Shown here: positions 54,691 to 64,000 of the stretch, piece by piece | Layout of the letters: every line of letters begins with the position of its first letter | Position numbering within the stretch: the stretch's first letter is position 1 | From: Streptomyces sp. NRRL B-1347 | Lineage (GTDB): Bacteria; Actinomycetota; Actinomycetes; Streptomycetales; Streptomycetaceae | DNA length: 64,000 nucleotides | Direction: 5' to 3' | NCBI RefSeq assembly: GCF_000720325.1 | Contig: NZ_JOJM01000002.1 | Span: 211,042 to 275,041, forward strand | The notes under the pieces: model-generated | Told to the model about the DNA's origin: nothing | Database searches by the model: none | Seen by the model: only the letters and a program-made list of their open reading frames with translations | Program-made: the position numbers and the translations under genes

Positions 54691-55230
54691 CTAGCCGTCG
54701 ACTCCGTCGACGAAGAGGCCGGCCTCGTCGGCGGGCTCGTCCCGGGCCGTCAGGCCCGCCACCCACAGCGGCATCAGCCAGTGCGTGACGAAGGCGCAGA
54801 ACATCACCTGGAACACCAGCGCCTTGAAGTCCGCGCCCGAGAACCCGGCGAGGCCCGTGCCGACCACGGCGGCGAGCAGCAGCCAGGTCATGACCTGGTG
54901 GGCACGGGCCCGCACCCGGTCGCGCTCGGCGCGCTGGCGCTCGTCGAGGGCGCGCGGCCGCAGTTCCAGCAGGCCGCGCGTGGCGCTGTTGATGATCCCG
55001 GTGGCCACGCACCAGGGCAGCAGCAGTCCGAGCATCACCCACACCGCCCAGTCGGACTCGCCGACGACCGTGCCGAGCCAGGCGGCGACGGCGCCGACGG
55101 TCAGTGCGATGTGCGCGACGACCACGGCGCGGCGCCGCCCGGCCGTGCGGTACAGCGGCTCCCCCTCGGTGCGGTTCATCAGTGCGCTCATGCGCCGGTC
55201 GTGCGCGGTCAACTGCTGCTGCTGTGCCAT
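54691..55230 (-). CDS. Four-helix membrane protein of unknown function
   Basis: The 179-residue protein has two helix pairs (near residues 35-57 and 62-82, then 112-132 and 136-158) separated by a charged segment RALDERQRAERDRVRAR. The pattern recalls small membrane partners of XRE regulators. It begins 3 bases after the XRE gene and is certainly in the same operon. Its C-terminus is acidic. No function can be named. Confidence 0.8.
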   Translation of the reverse strand: MAQQQQLTAHDRRMSALMNRTEGEPLYRTAGRRRAVVVAHIALTVGAVAAWLGTVVGESDWAVWVMLGLLLPWCVATGIINSATRGLLELRPRALDERQRAERDRVRARAHQVMTWLLLAAVVGTGLAGFSGADFKALVFQVMFCAFVTHWLMPLWVAGLTARDEPADEAGLFVDGVDG

Positions 55231-55233
55231 GAC

Positions 55234-55479
55234 TTACTGGTCCCTCCCGTACAGCTGGTCCGTGAGCGGGCGAAAGGGCTCCAGGGAGAACAGCGCCTCG
55301 ACCGGCAGCCCGAAGTACTTCGCGATCTTCAGGGCGAGGTCGAGGCTCGGGTTGTACTGCCCGCGCTCGATGTAGCCGATGGTCTGGTAGTGGACGCCCA
55401 CGGCCTCGGCCAGGCTCTGGCGCGACACCTTCCGCTCGGCGCGCACCACGGCCAACCTATTGTGGACTTGCTCGCTCAT
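55234..55479 (-). CDS. Small XRE-family regulator (YozG-like)
   Basis: The 81-residue protein is essentially one HTH domain: NRLAVVRAERKVSRQSLAEA, GVHYQTIGYIERGQYNPSLD, LALKIAKYFGLPVEALF. Such minimal regulators usually control themselves and an adjacent membrane gene, which is the case here. The upstream 55480-55497 is very AT-rich (TATATAAGAAGTACTAC on the plus strand) and probably holds promoter and operator together. Confidence 0.9.
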   Translation of the reverse strand: MSEQVHNRLAVVRAERKVSRQSLAEAVGVHYQTIGYIERGQYNPSLDLALKIAKYFGLPVEALFSLEPFRPLTDQLYGRDQ

Positions 55480-55830
55480 ATATAAGAAGTACTACATTCG
55501 AGAGCAGGAGAGCAACAGGAGAAGGCCACTTTCCGGACGGAGGCCGAAGGTCACCCCCGGGCGGCCGCCCCCGGCGCGAATCGTCCGGAAGCCGGGTTGA
55601 CGCTCCGCGGCGCACGCCGGGGCCCGCCCTCGACCTCGTACGCACGCGGGCGCCGAGCGCATGAAAAGCGAACCATGTCTTGCATGGGCCCCCTCACCCC
55701 GTCTCTCCGGTTTGTCGTGATGTGCGGGTACCCAGAACGACGGACCGGTACGAGGGTGTCGACCAGGCACCAGCCACTACGGCAAGCCCGAGAGAGCCCG
55801 AAAGAGCCCGAGAGAAAGGGTGAAACAGGC
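55480..55830. other. Intergenic region between the XRE operon and the Q-rich protein
   Basis: The 351 bases hold no convincing gene. The left edge is the AT-rich XRE promoter. A dyad CCATG-TCTTG-CATGG lies at 55673-55687. The right edge has a repeated AGAGCCCGA (55791-55813) before the Q-rich gene. No clear promoter can be named for the plus strand. Confidence 0.5.
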
Positions 55831-56325
55831 ATGACATCGTTCGCACCCGGCTTCAGCGGCATCGGCACCTCGCCGCAACAGCAGCACGGGCAGTCCCAGT
55901 TCCCGCAGCAGCAGGGCCAGTCCCAGCAGCTGCCCCCGCAACTCCAGCAACAACTCCAGCAGTTCGGTCAGCAGCAGCCCTTCCAGGGCCTGCTCCAGCA
56001 GATGGGCCAGCAGCCCGGCACGCAGCCGCAGACGCAGTTCCAGGTCGGCTACGCCCAGGCCGTCCGCGCCCCCATCGTCCCGTTCCCGGGCTACGAGCGG
56101 GCCATGATCCTGCTGGTCGACGGCCGCCCCGTGCAGCTGCTCGACCCGAGCGAGTTCGCGATCCAGTCCATCGTGTTCGCGATCCAGACCGGCCAGGCCG
56201 TCCGCGTCGCCTACGACGACCGGATGCTGGTCCGCGGCGTGGAGATCGAGGTGCCCAGGGGCGCCATCCAGCAGCACGCGCAGCAGATGCAGCAGCCCCA
56301 GCAGTCGCAGCAGACGCAGTTCTAG
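55831..56325 (+). CDS. Q-rich protein with small conserved central domain
   Basis: The 164-residue protein has an N-terminal glutamine-rich half (many QQ runs, residues 15-70), a central segment of about 65 residues (VGYAQAVRAPIVPFPGYERAM to RMLVRGVEIEVP) and a Q-rich tail. The centre is beta-rich and well conserved-looking in codon bias. Q-rich tracts may drive assembly or disorder. ATG 55831 lies downstream of AAAGGGTGA. I do not recognise a named family. Confidence 0.7.
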   Translation: MTSFAPGFSGIGTSPQQQHGQSQFPQQQGQSQQLPPQLQQQLQQFGQQQPFQGLLQQMGQQPGTQPQTQFQVGYAQAVRAPIVPFPGYERAMILLVDGRPVQLLDPSEFAIQSIVFAIQTGQAVRVAYDDRMLVRGVEIEVPRGAIQQHAQQMQQPQQSQQTQF

Positions 56326-56383
56326 CAGGCCCCACCCCTCCGCGTGGAACACCGACCCGGGCCGCCCCCCAGCGGCCCGGGTC

Positions 56384-56755
56384 TCAGCCGTCGCCCTGCC
56401 GCAGCCACACCAGGACCGCCAGCACGTACAGCGCGGCCGTGAAGGCCTTCACGGTCAGATACGTCAGCACGCAGCCCGCCGCCGCGAGGCACACGCGCAC
56501 CCCGCGCCGCTCCCGCGTCCGCGCCGTGAACCAGCTCCCGCCGACCAGCAGGAAGCCCGGCGTGTACGTCAACGCGATCCAGAAGAAGGGCAGTTCGGCG
56601 TCGCGGAGCCGCAGACACGCGCACAGCAGCGCGACGGCCGTGGCGGCGGTCGGGACGAGCCACCACCACTCGTCCCGCTCCGGGGTCCGCGCGGCGTACC
56701 ACGGCCGCTCCGGCCCCCGGACGGCGTACCACCGCGTGTCCTGGGTCTGTCGCAT
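56384..56755 (-). CDS. Small membrane protein of unknown function
   Basis: The 123-residue product has a Trp/Arg-rich N-terminus (TRWYAVRGPERPWYAAR) and about four hydrophobic segments (WLVPTAATAVALLCACL, FFWIALTYTPGFLLVGG, VCLAAAGCVLTYLTVKAF, ALYVLAVLVWL). Codon bias suits a real gene. GGAGG lies only one base from the ATG, which is too close, so the start is unsure. No family recognised. Confidence 0.6.
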   Translation of the reverse strand: MRQTQDTRWYAVRGPERPWYAARTPERDEWWWLVPTAATAVALLCACLRLRDAELPFFWIALTYTPGFLLVGGSWFTARTRERRGVRVCLAAAGCVLTYLTVKAFTAALYVLAVLVWLRQGDG

Positions 56756-56841
56756 GCCTCCGATCCCACCGCACGCGCGGCGCCCGGGGCAGGGCGCGCG
56801 TACTCAGATCCCGTACTCAGATCCAGCGCTCGGTCGCGTAC

Positions 56842-57792
56842 TCAGCTGCCCCGCACGAGGTCGCGCACGCACCCCCGCAGCCACGCGTGGGCCGGGTCGG
56901 CGTCGTGGCGCGGGTGCCAGGCCATGGCGAGGCGCAGCGGCGGCAGCTCCAGGGGGATCGGGAAGCCGACGAGGCCCAGCTCGTCGACCAGCGGCCGCAT
57001 CCAGCCGGTGGCGAGCCCCACCAGGTCCGTGCGCAGCAGGATGAACAGCGACGCGGGGTACGTGCCCACGTTGCCGACCACCCGGCGCTTCAGGCCCCGC
57101 TCGGCGAGCGCCACGTCCACCGGGCCCGCGAGGCGGCCCTTGCGGGACACCGTCAGATGGTCCGCCGCGGCGAACCTGCGGGGCGTCAACTCCCCCTCCA
57201 GGAGCGGATGTCCGGGCCTGACGAGGCCCATCATCGTGTCCTCCAGGAAGTGCTCGACCCGCACCTCGGGCGCGGTCGTGTCGATCACGCCGACCTCCAG
57301 GTCCGCGACGCCCTCGCGCAGCACCGGCGTGTCCAGATGGCTCTCCGACAGGAAGCGGAGCCGCACCCCGGGCGCCTCCGCCGCCGCGCGGGCGAACAAC
57401 ACCGGGGCGTAGGTGGCGGCCAGCGAGTCCTGCCCCACGATCGTGAGCGTCCGCTCGACGGTGCGCAGGTCCTGGGCGCCGGGCCCGGCGAACACCGCGC
57501 GGGCCCGCTCCACCACCGCGCCCACCTCCGCCCGCACCGCGAGCGCGTACGGCGTGGGCACCATGTGCCGCCCCGCCCGCACCAGGACCGGGTCGCCGAG
57601 CGCCTTGCGGACCCGGCCGAGCGTGCGGCTCATCGCGGGCTCGGACAGGTGCAGGCGCCGGGCGGCGCCGCGCACGCTGCCCTCGTCGAGCAGCGCGTCG
57701 AGGGCGATCAGCAGATTGAGGTCGACGTCCGGGCGGTGCGCGGCCCCGGGCCCCGGCAGGTGCGGCGGCTCGGGATCACTTGATTGCGTCAC
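56842..57792 (-). CDS. LysR-family transcriptional regulator
   Basis: The 316-residue regulator has an N-terminal HTH (DVDLNLLIALDALLDEGSV; LHLSEPAMSRTLGRVRKALG) and a periplasmic-binding-like effector domain. The DLNLL opening and PAMSRTL recall the NodD/SyrM branch. GTG 57792 is supported by AAGGAG; a TTG at 57798 is too close to that site. It is divergent from an MFS transporter, and a perfect dyad overlaps its start codon. Confidence 0.92.
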   Translation of the reverse strand: MTQSSDPEPPHLPGPGAAHRPDVDLNLLIALDALLDEGSVRGAARRLHLSEPAMSRTLGRVRKALGDPVLVRAGRHMVPTPYALAVRAEVGAVVERARAVFAGPGAQDLRTVERTLTIVGQDSLAATYAPVLFARAAAEAPGVRLRFLSESHLDTPVLREGVADLEVGVIDTTAPEVRVEHFLEDTMMGLVRPGHPLLEGELTPRRFAAADHLTVSRKGRLAGPVDVALAERGLKRRVVGNVGTYPASLFILLRTDLVGLATGWMRPLVDELGLVGFPIPLELPPLRLAMAWHPRHDADPAHAWLRGCVRDLVRGS

Positions 57793-57801
57793 ACGCAATC
57801 A
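57781..57801. promoter_or_regulatory. Dyad overlapping the LysR start, LysR/MFS operator
   Basis: TGATTGCGT-CAC-ACGCAATCA is a perfect 9-base inverted repeat. It contains the LysR GTG start and lies 91 bases upstream of the MFS start. The position suits autorepression and control of the transporter. Confidence 0.6.
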
Positions 57802-57891
57802 CTCCTTGCAGAGATTGCACTGGAAAGCAGGTACCGGGCGAGCCTACGGTGGCCGTGCATCCCCCACCACACCCGCTCCCGAGGAGGAGCC

Positions 57892-59295
57892 TTGCCTTCC
57901 CCTGCCCTCAGCGACGCGCCGGCCAAGGCCGCGTCACCGCCGGAGCCGACGCCTCTCAAGGGCTCCACGCTCATCGTCCTGTGCGCCTGCGTCCTCGTCG
58001 CCCAGAGCATGGTCGCGGCCATCAACCTGCTGCTCCCCCAGCTGGCGTCGTCGTCGCTGCGCCCCGACGCGAGCGAACTGCTCTGGACCGTCGACGCGTA
58101 CGTGATCGTGTTCGCGGGCCTGCTGATCCCGGCGGGCGCGCTCGGCGACCGCTACGGCCGCAAGGGAGCGCTGCTCGGCGGCCTCGGCCTGTTCGCCGCG
58201 GGCGCCACGGTGAGCGCGCTCGCCACCACGCCCGCCCTGCTCATCGCCGGGCGCGGCGTCTCCGGCGCCGGTGCCGCCCTGGTCACGCCCGCGACCCTGT
58301 CCATCCTGATGCGCGTCGCGGCGCCGCGGGAGAAGCCCCGCGTGCTCGCCCACTGGGCGCTCTCCGCGGGCCTCGGCGGCCTCGCGGGGAACGTCGGCGG
58401 CGGCCTCATCGGCGAGTACCTGCCGTGGCGCGCCCTGTTCTGGATCATGGTCCCGCTCGGCGCGCTGCTCGCCCTCGCGGTGGCCCGCACGACGCCGCGC
58501 ACCCCCGTGTCCCAGGAGGCGCCCGCCCTCGACCCGCTCGGCACGCTGCTGCTCACCGCCGGTCTCGTCGCGGTCCTCTTCGGCATCATCGAGAGCCCCC
58601 TGTACGGCTGGACGTCGGCCCGCATCCTGTCCGCCTTCGCGGTGGGCGCGGTCCTGACCGGCGCGTTCGTCCTGCACGCGCTGCGGTCGAAGGCGCCGCT
58701 GTTCGACCCGCGCGTCTTCCGCTCCCGGCGGCTCAGCGCGGCGGCCCTCGGCACCGCCGCCAGCTTCTTCGGCCTCTTCTCGCTCTTCTTCGTCAACTCC
58801 CAGTACCTGCAGTACGTGAAGGGGTACGGGGCCGCGCAGGCGGGCTTCGCCATCGTGCCGCTGACCGTCGGCATGGTGCTCGTCCCCCGGCTCGCGGCGC
58901 GCTGGTCGGGCAGGCCGCGCCCGGTCGTCGGCGGGGGCCTGCTCCTCATCGGCGCGGGCCTGCTCGGCACGTCCACGGTCGACGCCTCGACGCCCTACGC
59001 CCTGTACGCCTGCTGGCTCCTCGTCATCTCGGCGGGCACCGGCCTGAGCATGCCCGCCCTGACCCTGGGCGTCGTCACCTCGCTGCCCCCGCACCAGGCG
59101 GGCCTCGGCTCCGGCCTGAGCACGTCGGCGCGGGAGATCGGCGCGGCGCTCGGCGTGGCCGTCACGGGGACGGTCCTCGCCCACCACGGCGGCGACTTCA
59201 CCGGCGGCATGGAGTCCGCGCTGCGGGTGGTGGGCCTGACCGTGGTCGTCGTCGCGGCCCTGGTGACGCTGTGCGTCGGCCGTCCGCGCGGCTAG
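57892..59295 (+). CDS. MFS transporter, DHA2 (14-helix) drug:H+ antiporter type
   Basis: The 467-residue transporter has about 14 helices. Signatures are LWTVDAYVIVFAGLLIPAG, GDRYGRKGALLGG (motif A) and RGVSGAGAALVTPATLS (motif C region), which place it in the DHA2/QacA-like group. The start is a TTG at 57892 directly behind GAGGAGG; no ATG or GTG is suitably placed. It likely exports a toxic compound sensed by the divergent LysR protein. Confidence 0.9.
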   Translation: MPSPALSDAPAKAASPPEPTPLKGSTLIVLCACVLVAQSMVAAINLLLPQLASSSLRPDASELLWTVDAYVIVFAGLLIPAGALGDRYGRKGALLGGLGLFAAGATVSALATTPALLIAGRGVSGAGAALVTPATLSILMRVAAPREKPRVLAHWALSAGLGGLAGNVGGGLIGEYLPWRALFWIMVPLGALLALAVARTTPRTPVSQEAPALDPLGTLLLTAGLVAVLFGIIESPLYGWTSARILSAFAVGAVLTGAFVLHALRSKAPLFDPRVFRSRRLSAAALGTAASFFGLFSLFFVNSQYLQYVKGYGAAQAGFAIVPLTVGMVLVPRLAARWSGRPRPVVGGGLLLIGAGLLGTSTVDASTPYALYACWLLVISAGTGLSMPALTLGVVTSLPPHQAGLGSGLSTSAREIGAALGVAVTGTVLAHHGGDFTGGMESALRVVGLTVVVVAALVTLCVGRPRG

Positions 59296-59311
59296 CCGCG
59301 CGGACGGTCCG

Positions 59312-60082
59312 TCAGCCGGGTTCGGGGCACAGCGAGCCGGGCGGGCAGAACCAGGCCCTGGCGTTGCTGGCGAGCTGCCGCACCTCCGCCCGGTCCGTCG
59401 ACGCGGATCCGTACCCGACCACCGCGTACGGCTTGCCGTCGACCGCCTCGAACCGGTCGTCCACCACGTACCACGGGCCGACGTCGGGTTCGTCGTCGAT
59501 GCGGCCCGTGACGTACGTGAGCCGCTGGCCCTCGGTGACGGGCTCCAGGGACAGCTTCTGGAAGGTCGGGGACTTCGGCACCTTGGTGTCGTCCAGGAAG
59601 TCCCGGAACGACGCCTCCGGGGTCGGCTCGCTGACCTCGTACACCTGGAGCCGCAGCGTCCCGCCGTAGTTGCGGTAGTTGACGACTCCTATGCCGCCCT
59701 GCCCGGGCAGGGAGCTGCGGCTCCAGCCGATCGGCACGGCCACCCGGAAGCCCCGGGCGTCGGTCAGGGACTCGAAGCCGCGCGGCAGTCCGTCGGCCGC
59801 CGCGGACGCGCCGTCCGTCGGCGACTTCGCCGCGGGATCACCGGCCACGTCCTGGCTGTCCGCCGCCGGGGACTGCGGCGCGAGCAGATACGCCGTCGGC
59901 TCCGGCTCGTCCTTCCAGCCGAGGGCCCAGGTGCCGAAGGCGAGCCCGCACACCGCGAGCACCGTGACGGCCCCGCGCCAGGCGGCCCGCTGGCGCACCG
60001 CGTCCCGGTCGTGGAGCGCCGTGGCCTGCCGCTCCCGCTCGTGCCCCACCCACTCCTGGCGGTCGTTGTCGAAGACGCGCAC
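59312..60082 (-). CDS. Single-helix membrane protein with extracytoplasmic domain, unknown function
   Basis: The 256-residue protein has a charged cytoplasmic N-terminus (DRQEWVGHERERQA), one helix near residues 37-56, an Ala/Pro/Ser linker and a beta-rich outer domain (FRVAVPIGWSRSSLPG, LRLQVYEVSEPTPEASF, WYVVDDRFEAVDGKPYAV). The domain ends with a CPPGSLC cysteine pair. It starts with GTG 3 bases after the SGG-motif protein. The family resembles actinobacterial membrane partners of kinases or effectors, but I cannot name it. Confidence 0.75.
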   Translation of the reverse strand: MRVFDNDRQEWVGHERERQATALHDRDAVRQRAAWRGAVTVLAVCGLAFGTWALGWKDEPEPTAYLLAPQSPAADSQDVAGDPAAKSPTDGASAAADGLPRGFESLTDARGFRVAVPIGWSRSSLPGQGGIGVVNYRNYGGTLRLQVYEVSEPTPEASFRDFLDDTKVPKSPTFQKLSLEPVTEGQRLTYVTGRIDDEPDVGPWYVVDDRFEAVDGKPYAVVGYGSASTDRAEVRQLASNARAWFCPPGSLCPEPG

Positions 60083-60085
60083 GTC

Positions 60086-60493
60086 TCAGCCCGGGAGCTG
60101 CGGCAGCTGGGCGAGCGCCTGGAGCACGGCCGTCACGGACGCGGCCGCCGTGGCGGCGGGCGCGTACTCCGCGAGGCGGTCACGCACCCGCGCGAGCGGT
60201 CCGGAGGCGCTGCGGCCCGTGCGGGCGATCTCGCCCTCCACGTCGGCCAGTTCGGCGTCGAGGACGTCGTCGTCGGCCGTCCGCTCGCCCCGCTCCAGGT
60301 CGCCGCGCAGGCGCCGTACGGACGCGAGGAGGTCCGCGTACTGCGGACTCGCCACGACCGTCGTGGAGTTGGCCGACACGTTGGACGACACGGCGATGCC
60401 TTCGTTGCCGAAGGCCTGTGAACCGCCGCTGATGGTGTTGATGCTGACGGATGCCCCGCCGCCTGTGTTCGCGCCGTTTCCTTGGTCACTCAT
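60086..60493 (-). CDS. Small protein with N-terminal SGG motif and helical C-terminus
   Basis: The 135-residue protein begins with a Gly/Asn/Ser-rich region carrying SINTISGGSQAFGNEGIA (residues 17-34), then a serine/asparagine/valine stretch, and then a helical region (YADLLASVRRLRGDLERGE; DAELADVEGEIARTG) and an Ala-rich end. It overlaps the upstream gene as ATGA. The motif repeats, with 9 of 18 positions identical, at the end of that upstream protein. The helical part recalls DUF5955/effector-associated regions. No enzyme motif is present. Confidence 0.75.
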   Translation of the reverse strand: MSDQGNGANTGGGASVSINTISGGSQAFGNEGIAVSSNVSANSTTVVASPQYADLLASVRRLRGDLERGERTADDDVLDAELADVEGEIARTGRSASGPLARVRDRLAEYAPAATAAASVTAVLQALAQLPQLPG

Positions 60494-62361
60494 ACCGTGC
60501 TCTTCTCCATGTGGGTGGCCTGGCCTTGGGCGCCGGTGGCGAGGGCGCCGCCGGACATCTCGTTGATGTAGACGCCGCTGTTGTTGATCTGCGTGATGTT
60601 CTGCTCCAGGCGGTCCGTGCGGTAGCCGCTGGCCCGCAGCGCGTCGCGCACGCCTTCGCCGATGCGGTCCTGGAGGGTCTTCGTGTAGCGGGCGACGTCC
60701 ATCTCCTGGAACAGGGACAGCTCGTCGGTGGCGGCGAGTTCGCGCAGCGAGACCAGCGGGGCGTCCGGGGGCGCGGTGCGCACCGGCAGGAGGCGGGCGC
60801 CGAGCGCGCGCAGGAACTGCACGGCGCGCGGCAGCAGCCGCGCCCCGGCGTGCCGCGCGCCCGCCGTGCCCTTCCCGGCCGCACCGGACGTACCGGCCGC
60901 GCACCAGTGGCGCACCGCGGCGCCGAGGGACGGCAGCGCGCGCAGCGCGCCGATGCCGATCGCCACGCCGAACGCGGGCCCGTCCACGCACGCCCGCAGG
61001 GCGTCCCGCACCGGCCCCTCCGGCTCGCCCACCGCGACCGCGTCGGCCCTGCGGAACTCCGGCAGGACCGGGCCGAGCACGTGCGGAACCACTTCGAGCA
61101 CCAGCATGCCGCCCTGCGTGTGCACCCGGACCAGGAGCGAGACGACGACCTGCTCGTTCCAGGAGCCGACGCGCAGCCGCAGGAAGTGCCGTCGGGCCTC
61201 GCCGCCCTCGCCCACCGACTCGGCCAGGTGCCGCTGCACCGCGCTCGCGTCGTACACCCGCGCGGTCTCGGCGCCGTTGCCGGTGTACAGCTCCTCGTCG
61301 CGGCCCGCCCCCGACGGCAGGTACACGAACTCGTCGATCTCCAGATGCCGCAGCCGGTCCTTGCTGGTGTCGCCCGCGGACCTGCGCAGGCCCTTGAGCC
61401 GTGGCTCGATCATGGTGATGACGTCGCGTGCGGTCAGCGGCCCGCGGGGCCCCTGCGCCGGCAGACCGCCGTTCGCGTCCGGCCGGTCGTCGCGCTTCAG
61501 TTCGAGGACGACCGACCACGGCTTGCGGGGAGTTCCCGCGCCGACGAAGGGGCGGTTGACGTCGTACAGGGTGAGCGGGGCGCGCTGCTCCCTGCGGACG
61601 CACTCGGCGATCCCGGCGTACCGCCCCGGCAGCTCCGGCTGGTCGGTCTCGGCGAAGACCTGCCGGGCGAGCTGGGTGCGCAGCACGCGCTTGGCGCGGA
61701 ACTGGTGGCGCCACACCACGACCGTGACGAGCAGCGGGAAGATCACCGGGTACGGGGTGTCCGCGATCGCGGCGAGCGCCGCGAATCCGTACGTGACGGC
61801 GAACACCCAGGCGGTGACGGTCACCAGCCAGCCGAACCGGCGGCGCAGCCAGGCGAGCACCGCGGGCAGCCGCACCGGTCGCAGCGGCTGTCCGACGCCC
61901 GTGTCCCGGCCGGAGACGATCCGCCCGCACCACAGCAGGAACACGACCGCCGCGAACCACAGGGCCCAGCCGCCGGGCAGCAGGGCGCCGGTCGCGTCCC
62001 CGGTCCCCTCCGCCGCTTCGCCGTCGAAGGCGAGCAGCAGGGTGTCGCCGAGGGAGAGCCCCGCGTCGCCGCCCGCGCGGTCGTTGGCCGCGTCCCAGGC
62101 CATCACCGTGTCGGCGGCCACGAACCCCAGCCAGACGGCGAACAGGAGCAGCGCGCTGACGATCTCCTCGCGCCGGGCGCGCAGCGCGTGCGCGAGCACC
62201 GGCAGGACGTCGGCGCCGAGCGGGGGCGCGACCGGGCGCTCGGCGTGGCCGATGAGTTCGCCGATGACACGGCGTCGGAAGTCCGCGTTCTGCCGCGCGC
62301 CGACACTCAACAGGCGGGTGGATTCGGCGTGTTGGCACTCGCGTGGTGGGTCGCCTCGCAT
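60490..62361 (-). CDS. Large membrane protein with C-terminal SGG motif, unknown function
   Basis: The 623-residue protein has an N-terminal polar region, four helices (near residues 66-86, 128-148, 172-192 and 196-216) and a long cytoplasmic part with beta-rich segments (KPWSVVLELKRDD; LRLRVGSWNEQVVVSLLVRV; GGMLVLEVVPHVLG). The C-terminus has a helix RYTKTLQDRIGEGVRDALRA followed by YINEMSGGALATGAQGQA. No catalytic motif is recognised. ATG 62361 has no ribosome site and may be leaderless. It is the first gene of a three-gene operon. Confidence 0.78.
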   Translation of the reverse strand: MRGDPPRECQHAESTRLLSVGARQNADFRRRVIGELIGHAERPVAPPLGADVLPVLAHALRARREEIVSALLLFAVWLGFVAADTVMAWDAANDRAGGDAGLSLGDTLLLAFDGEAAEGTGDATGALLPGGWALWFAAVVFLLWCGRIVSGRDTGVGQPLRPVRLPAVLAWLRRRFGWLVTVTAWVFAVTYGFAALAAIADTPYPVIFPLLVTVVVWRHQFRAKRVLRTQLARQVFAETDQPELPGRYAGIAECVRREQRAPLTLYDVNRPFVGAGTPRKPWSVVLELKRDDRPDANGGLPAQGPRGPLTARDVITMIEPRLKGLRRSAGDTSKDRLRHLEIDEFVYLPSGAGRDEELYTGNGAETARVYDASAVQRHLAESVGEGGEARRHFLRLRVGSWNEQVVVSLLVRVHTQGGMLVLEVVPHVLGPVLPEFRRADAVAVGEPEGPVRDALRACVDGPAFGVAIGIGALRALPSLGAAVRHWCAAGTSGAAGKGTAGARHAGARLLPRAVQFLRALGARLLPVRTAPPDAPLVSLRELAATDELSLFQEMDVARYTKTLQDRIGEGVRDALRASGYRTDRLEQNITQINNSGVYINEMSGGALATGAQGQATHMEKSTV

Positions 62362-62465
62362 GGCGCGAAACCGTAGCGGCCGGGCGGCCGGGCTGTCCGG
62401 GGAATGGGCCTACGCCGCTCGAAACAGTGAAGGAAGGGACCGGTTGCGCTCCAAGGGACGACGAA

Positions 62466-62502
62466 CGCCCCCGGAGGCCGTGGTGAACGGCCGCCGGGGG
62501 CG
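62466..62502 (-). terminator. Terminator of mdh
   Basis: CGCCCCCGG-A-GGCCGT pairs with ACGGCC-G-CCGGGGGCG around a GGTGA loop, with one unpaired base per side. It lies 30 bases after the mdh stop and before the SGG operon start on the same strand. Confidence 0.85.
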
Positions 62503-62531
62503 GGTGCGTCGTGCGCGTCGTGCGCGTCGGC

Positions 62532-64000
<1,469 letters not shown>

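Noticed and set aside
60451..62376. A 641-codon plus-strand frame antisense to the SGG membrane protein
   Set aside because: Arg/Gly/Gln-rich shadow; the minus strand has clean membrane helices and translational overlap with its neighbour.

Overview
The window is typical Streptomyces (actinobacterial) chromosome. GC is very high, codon third positions are almost all G or C, GTG and TTG starts are common, and stop/start overlaps (ATGA, GTGA, TGATG) run through the operons. Family content agrees: a DUF397/Scr1-type regulator pair, an AfsR/SARP regulator, an SCO4848-type membrane protein and an RsrR-like Rrf2 protein. Nothing looks like a phage, integrase, IS element or CRISPR array. This reads as core chromosome with scattered lineage-specific genes.

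Layout: 1-3159 is sdhCDAB (succinate dehydrogenase), closed by a strong terminator. 3313-3912 is a lone Uma2-type nuclease. 3918-10478 (minus) is narGHJI, respiratory nitrate reductase, divergent from a TDT-family membrane transporter (10557-11504). A small VOC protein, an MMPL transporter with an unusual C-terminal beta domain, and a divergent OmpR-type two-component system follow (11563-17148). 17114-20858 has a metallophosphoesterase, an SCO4848-type protein, a D,D-carboxypeptidase and a YihY-type membrane protein. 20846-25202 holds five genes that together match the mycobacterial route to polyprenyl-phospho-arabinose: GtrA, UbiA-type phosphoribosyltransferase, PAP2 phosphatase, DprE1-like oxidase and DprE2-like reductase.

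25225-30126 carries a 2'-5' RNA ligase-like protein, trpS, a RelE-like protein, glyA behind what reads as a ZTP riboswitch, and rocD. 30123-33431 is a large SARP regulator. 33737-38431 has redox enzymes, a polysaccharide-deacetylase-like enzyme behind a MerR-type operator, a beta-trefoil-like protein and the DUF397 pair. 38517-46367 has a secreted tripeptidyl-peptidase-like hydrolase, a lipoprotein, a DMT-like membrane protein, an rsrR/NmrA divergent pair with a double operator, a MocR/AhpD-like divergent pair and a PEP-mutase-like enzyme. 46473-53696 (minus) is a choline/betaine locus: betB, then betA, an ABC ATPase, a fused double permease and a binding protein. 53892-59295 has small envelope proteins, an XRE/membrane pair, a Q-rich protein and a LysR/MFS divergent pair. 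59312-62361 is a three-gene operon of unknown function whose first two products share an SGG motif at facing termini. mdh closes the window.

The best candidate for something undescribed is the 59312-62361 operon. Its membrane protein ends, and its small partner begins, with the same roughly 18-residue motif, an arrangement like that of bacterial amyloid-signalling pairs. Next come the compact arabinose-donor cluster in a genus without mycobacterial arabinogalactan, the double RsrR operator, and the ZTP riboswitch on glyA. All functional calls are by reading motifs; no database search was run.
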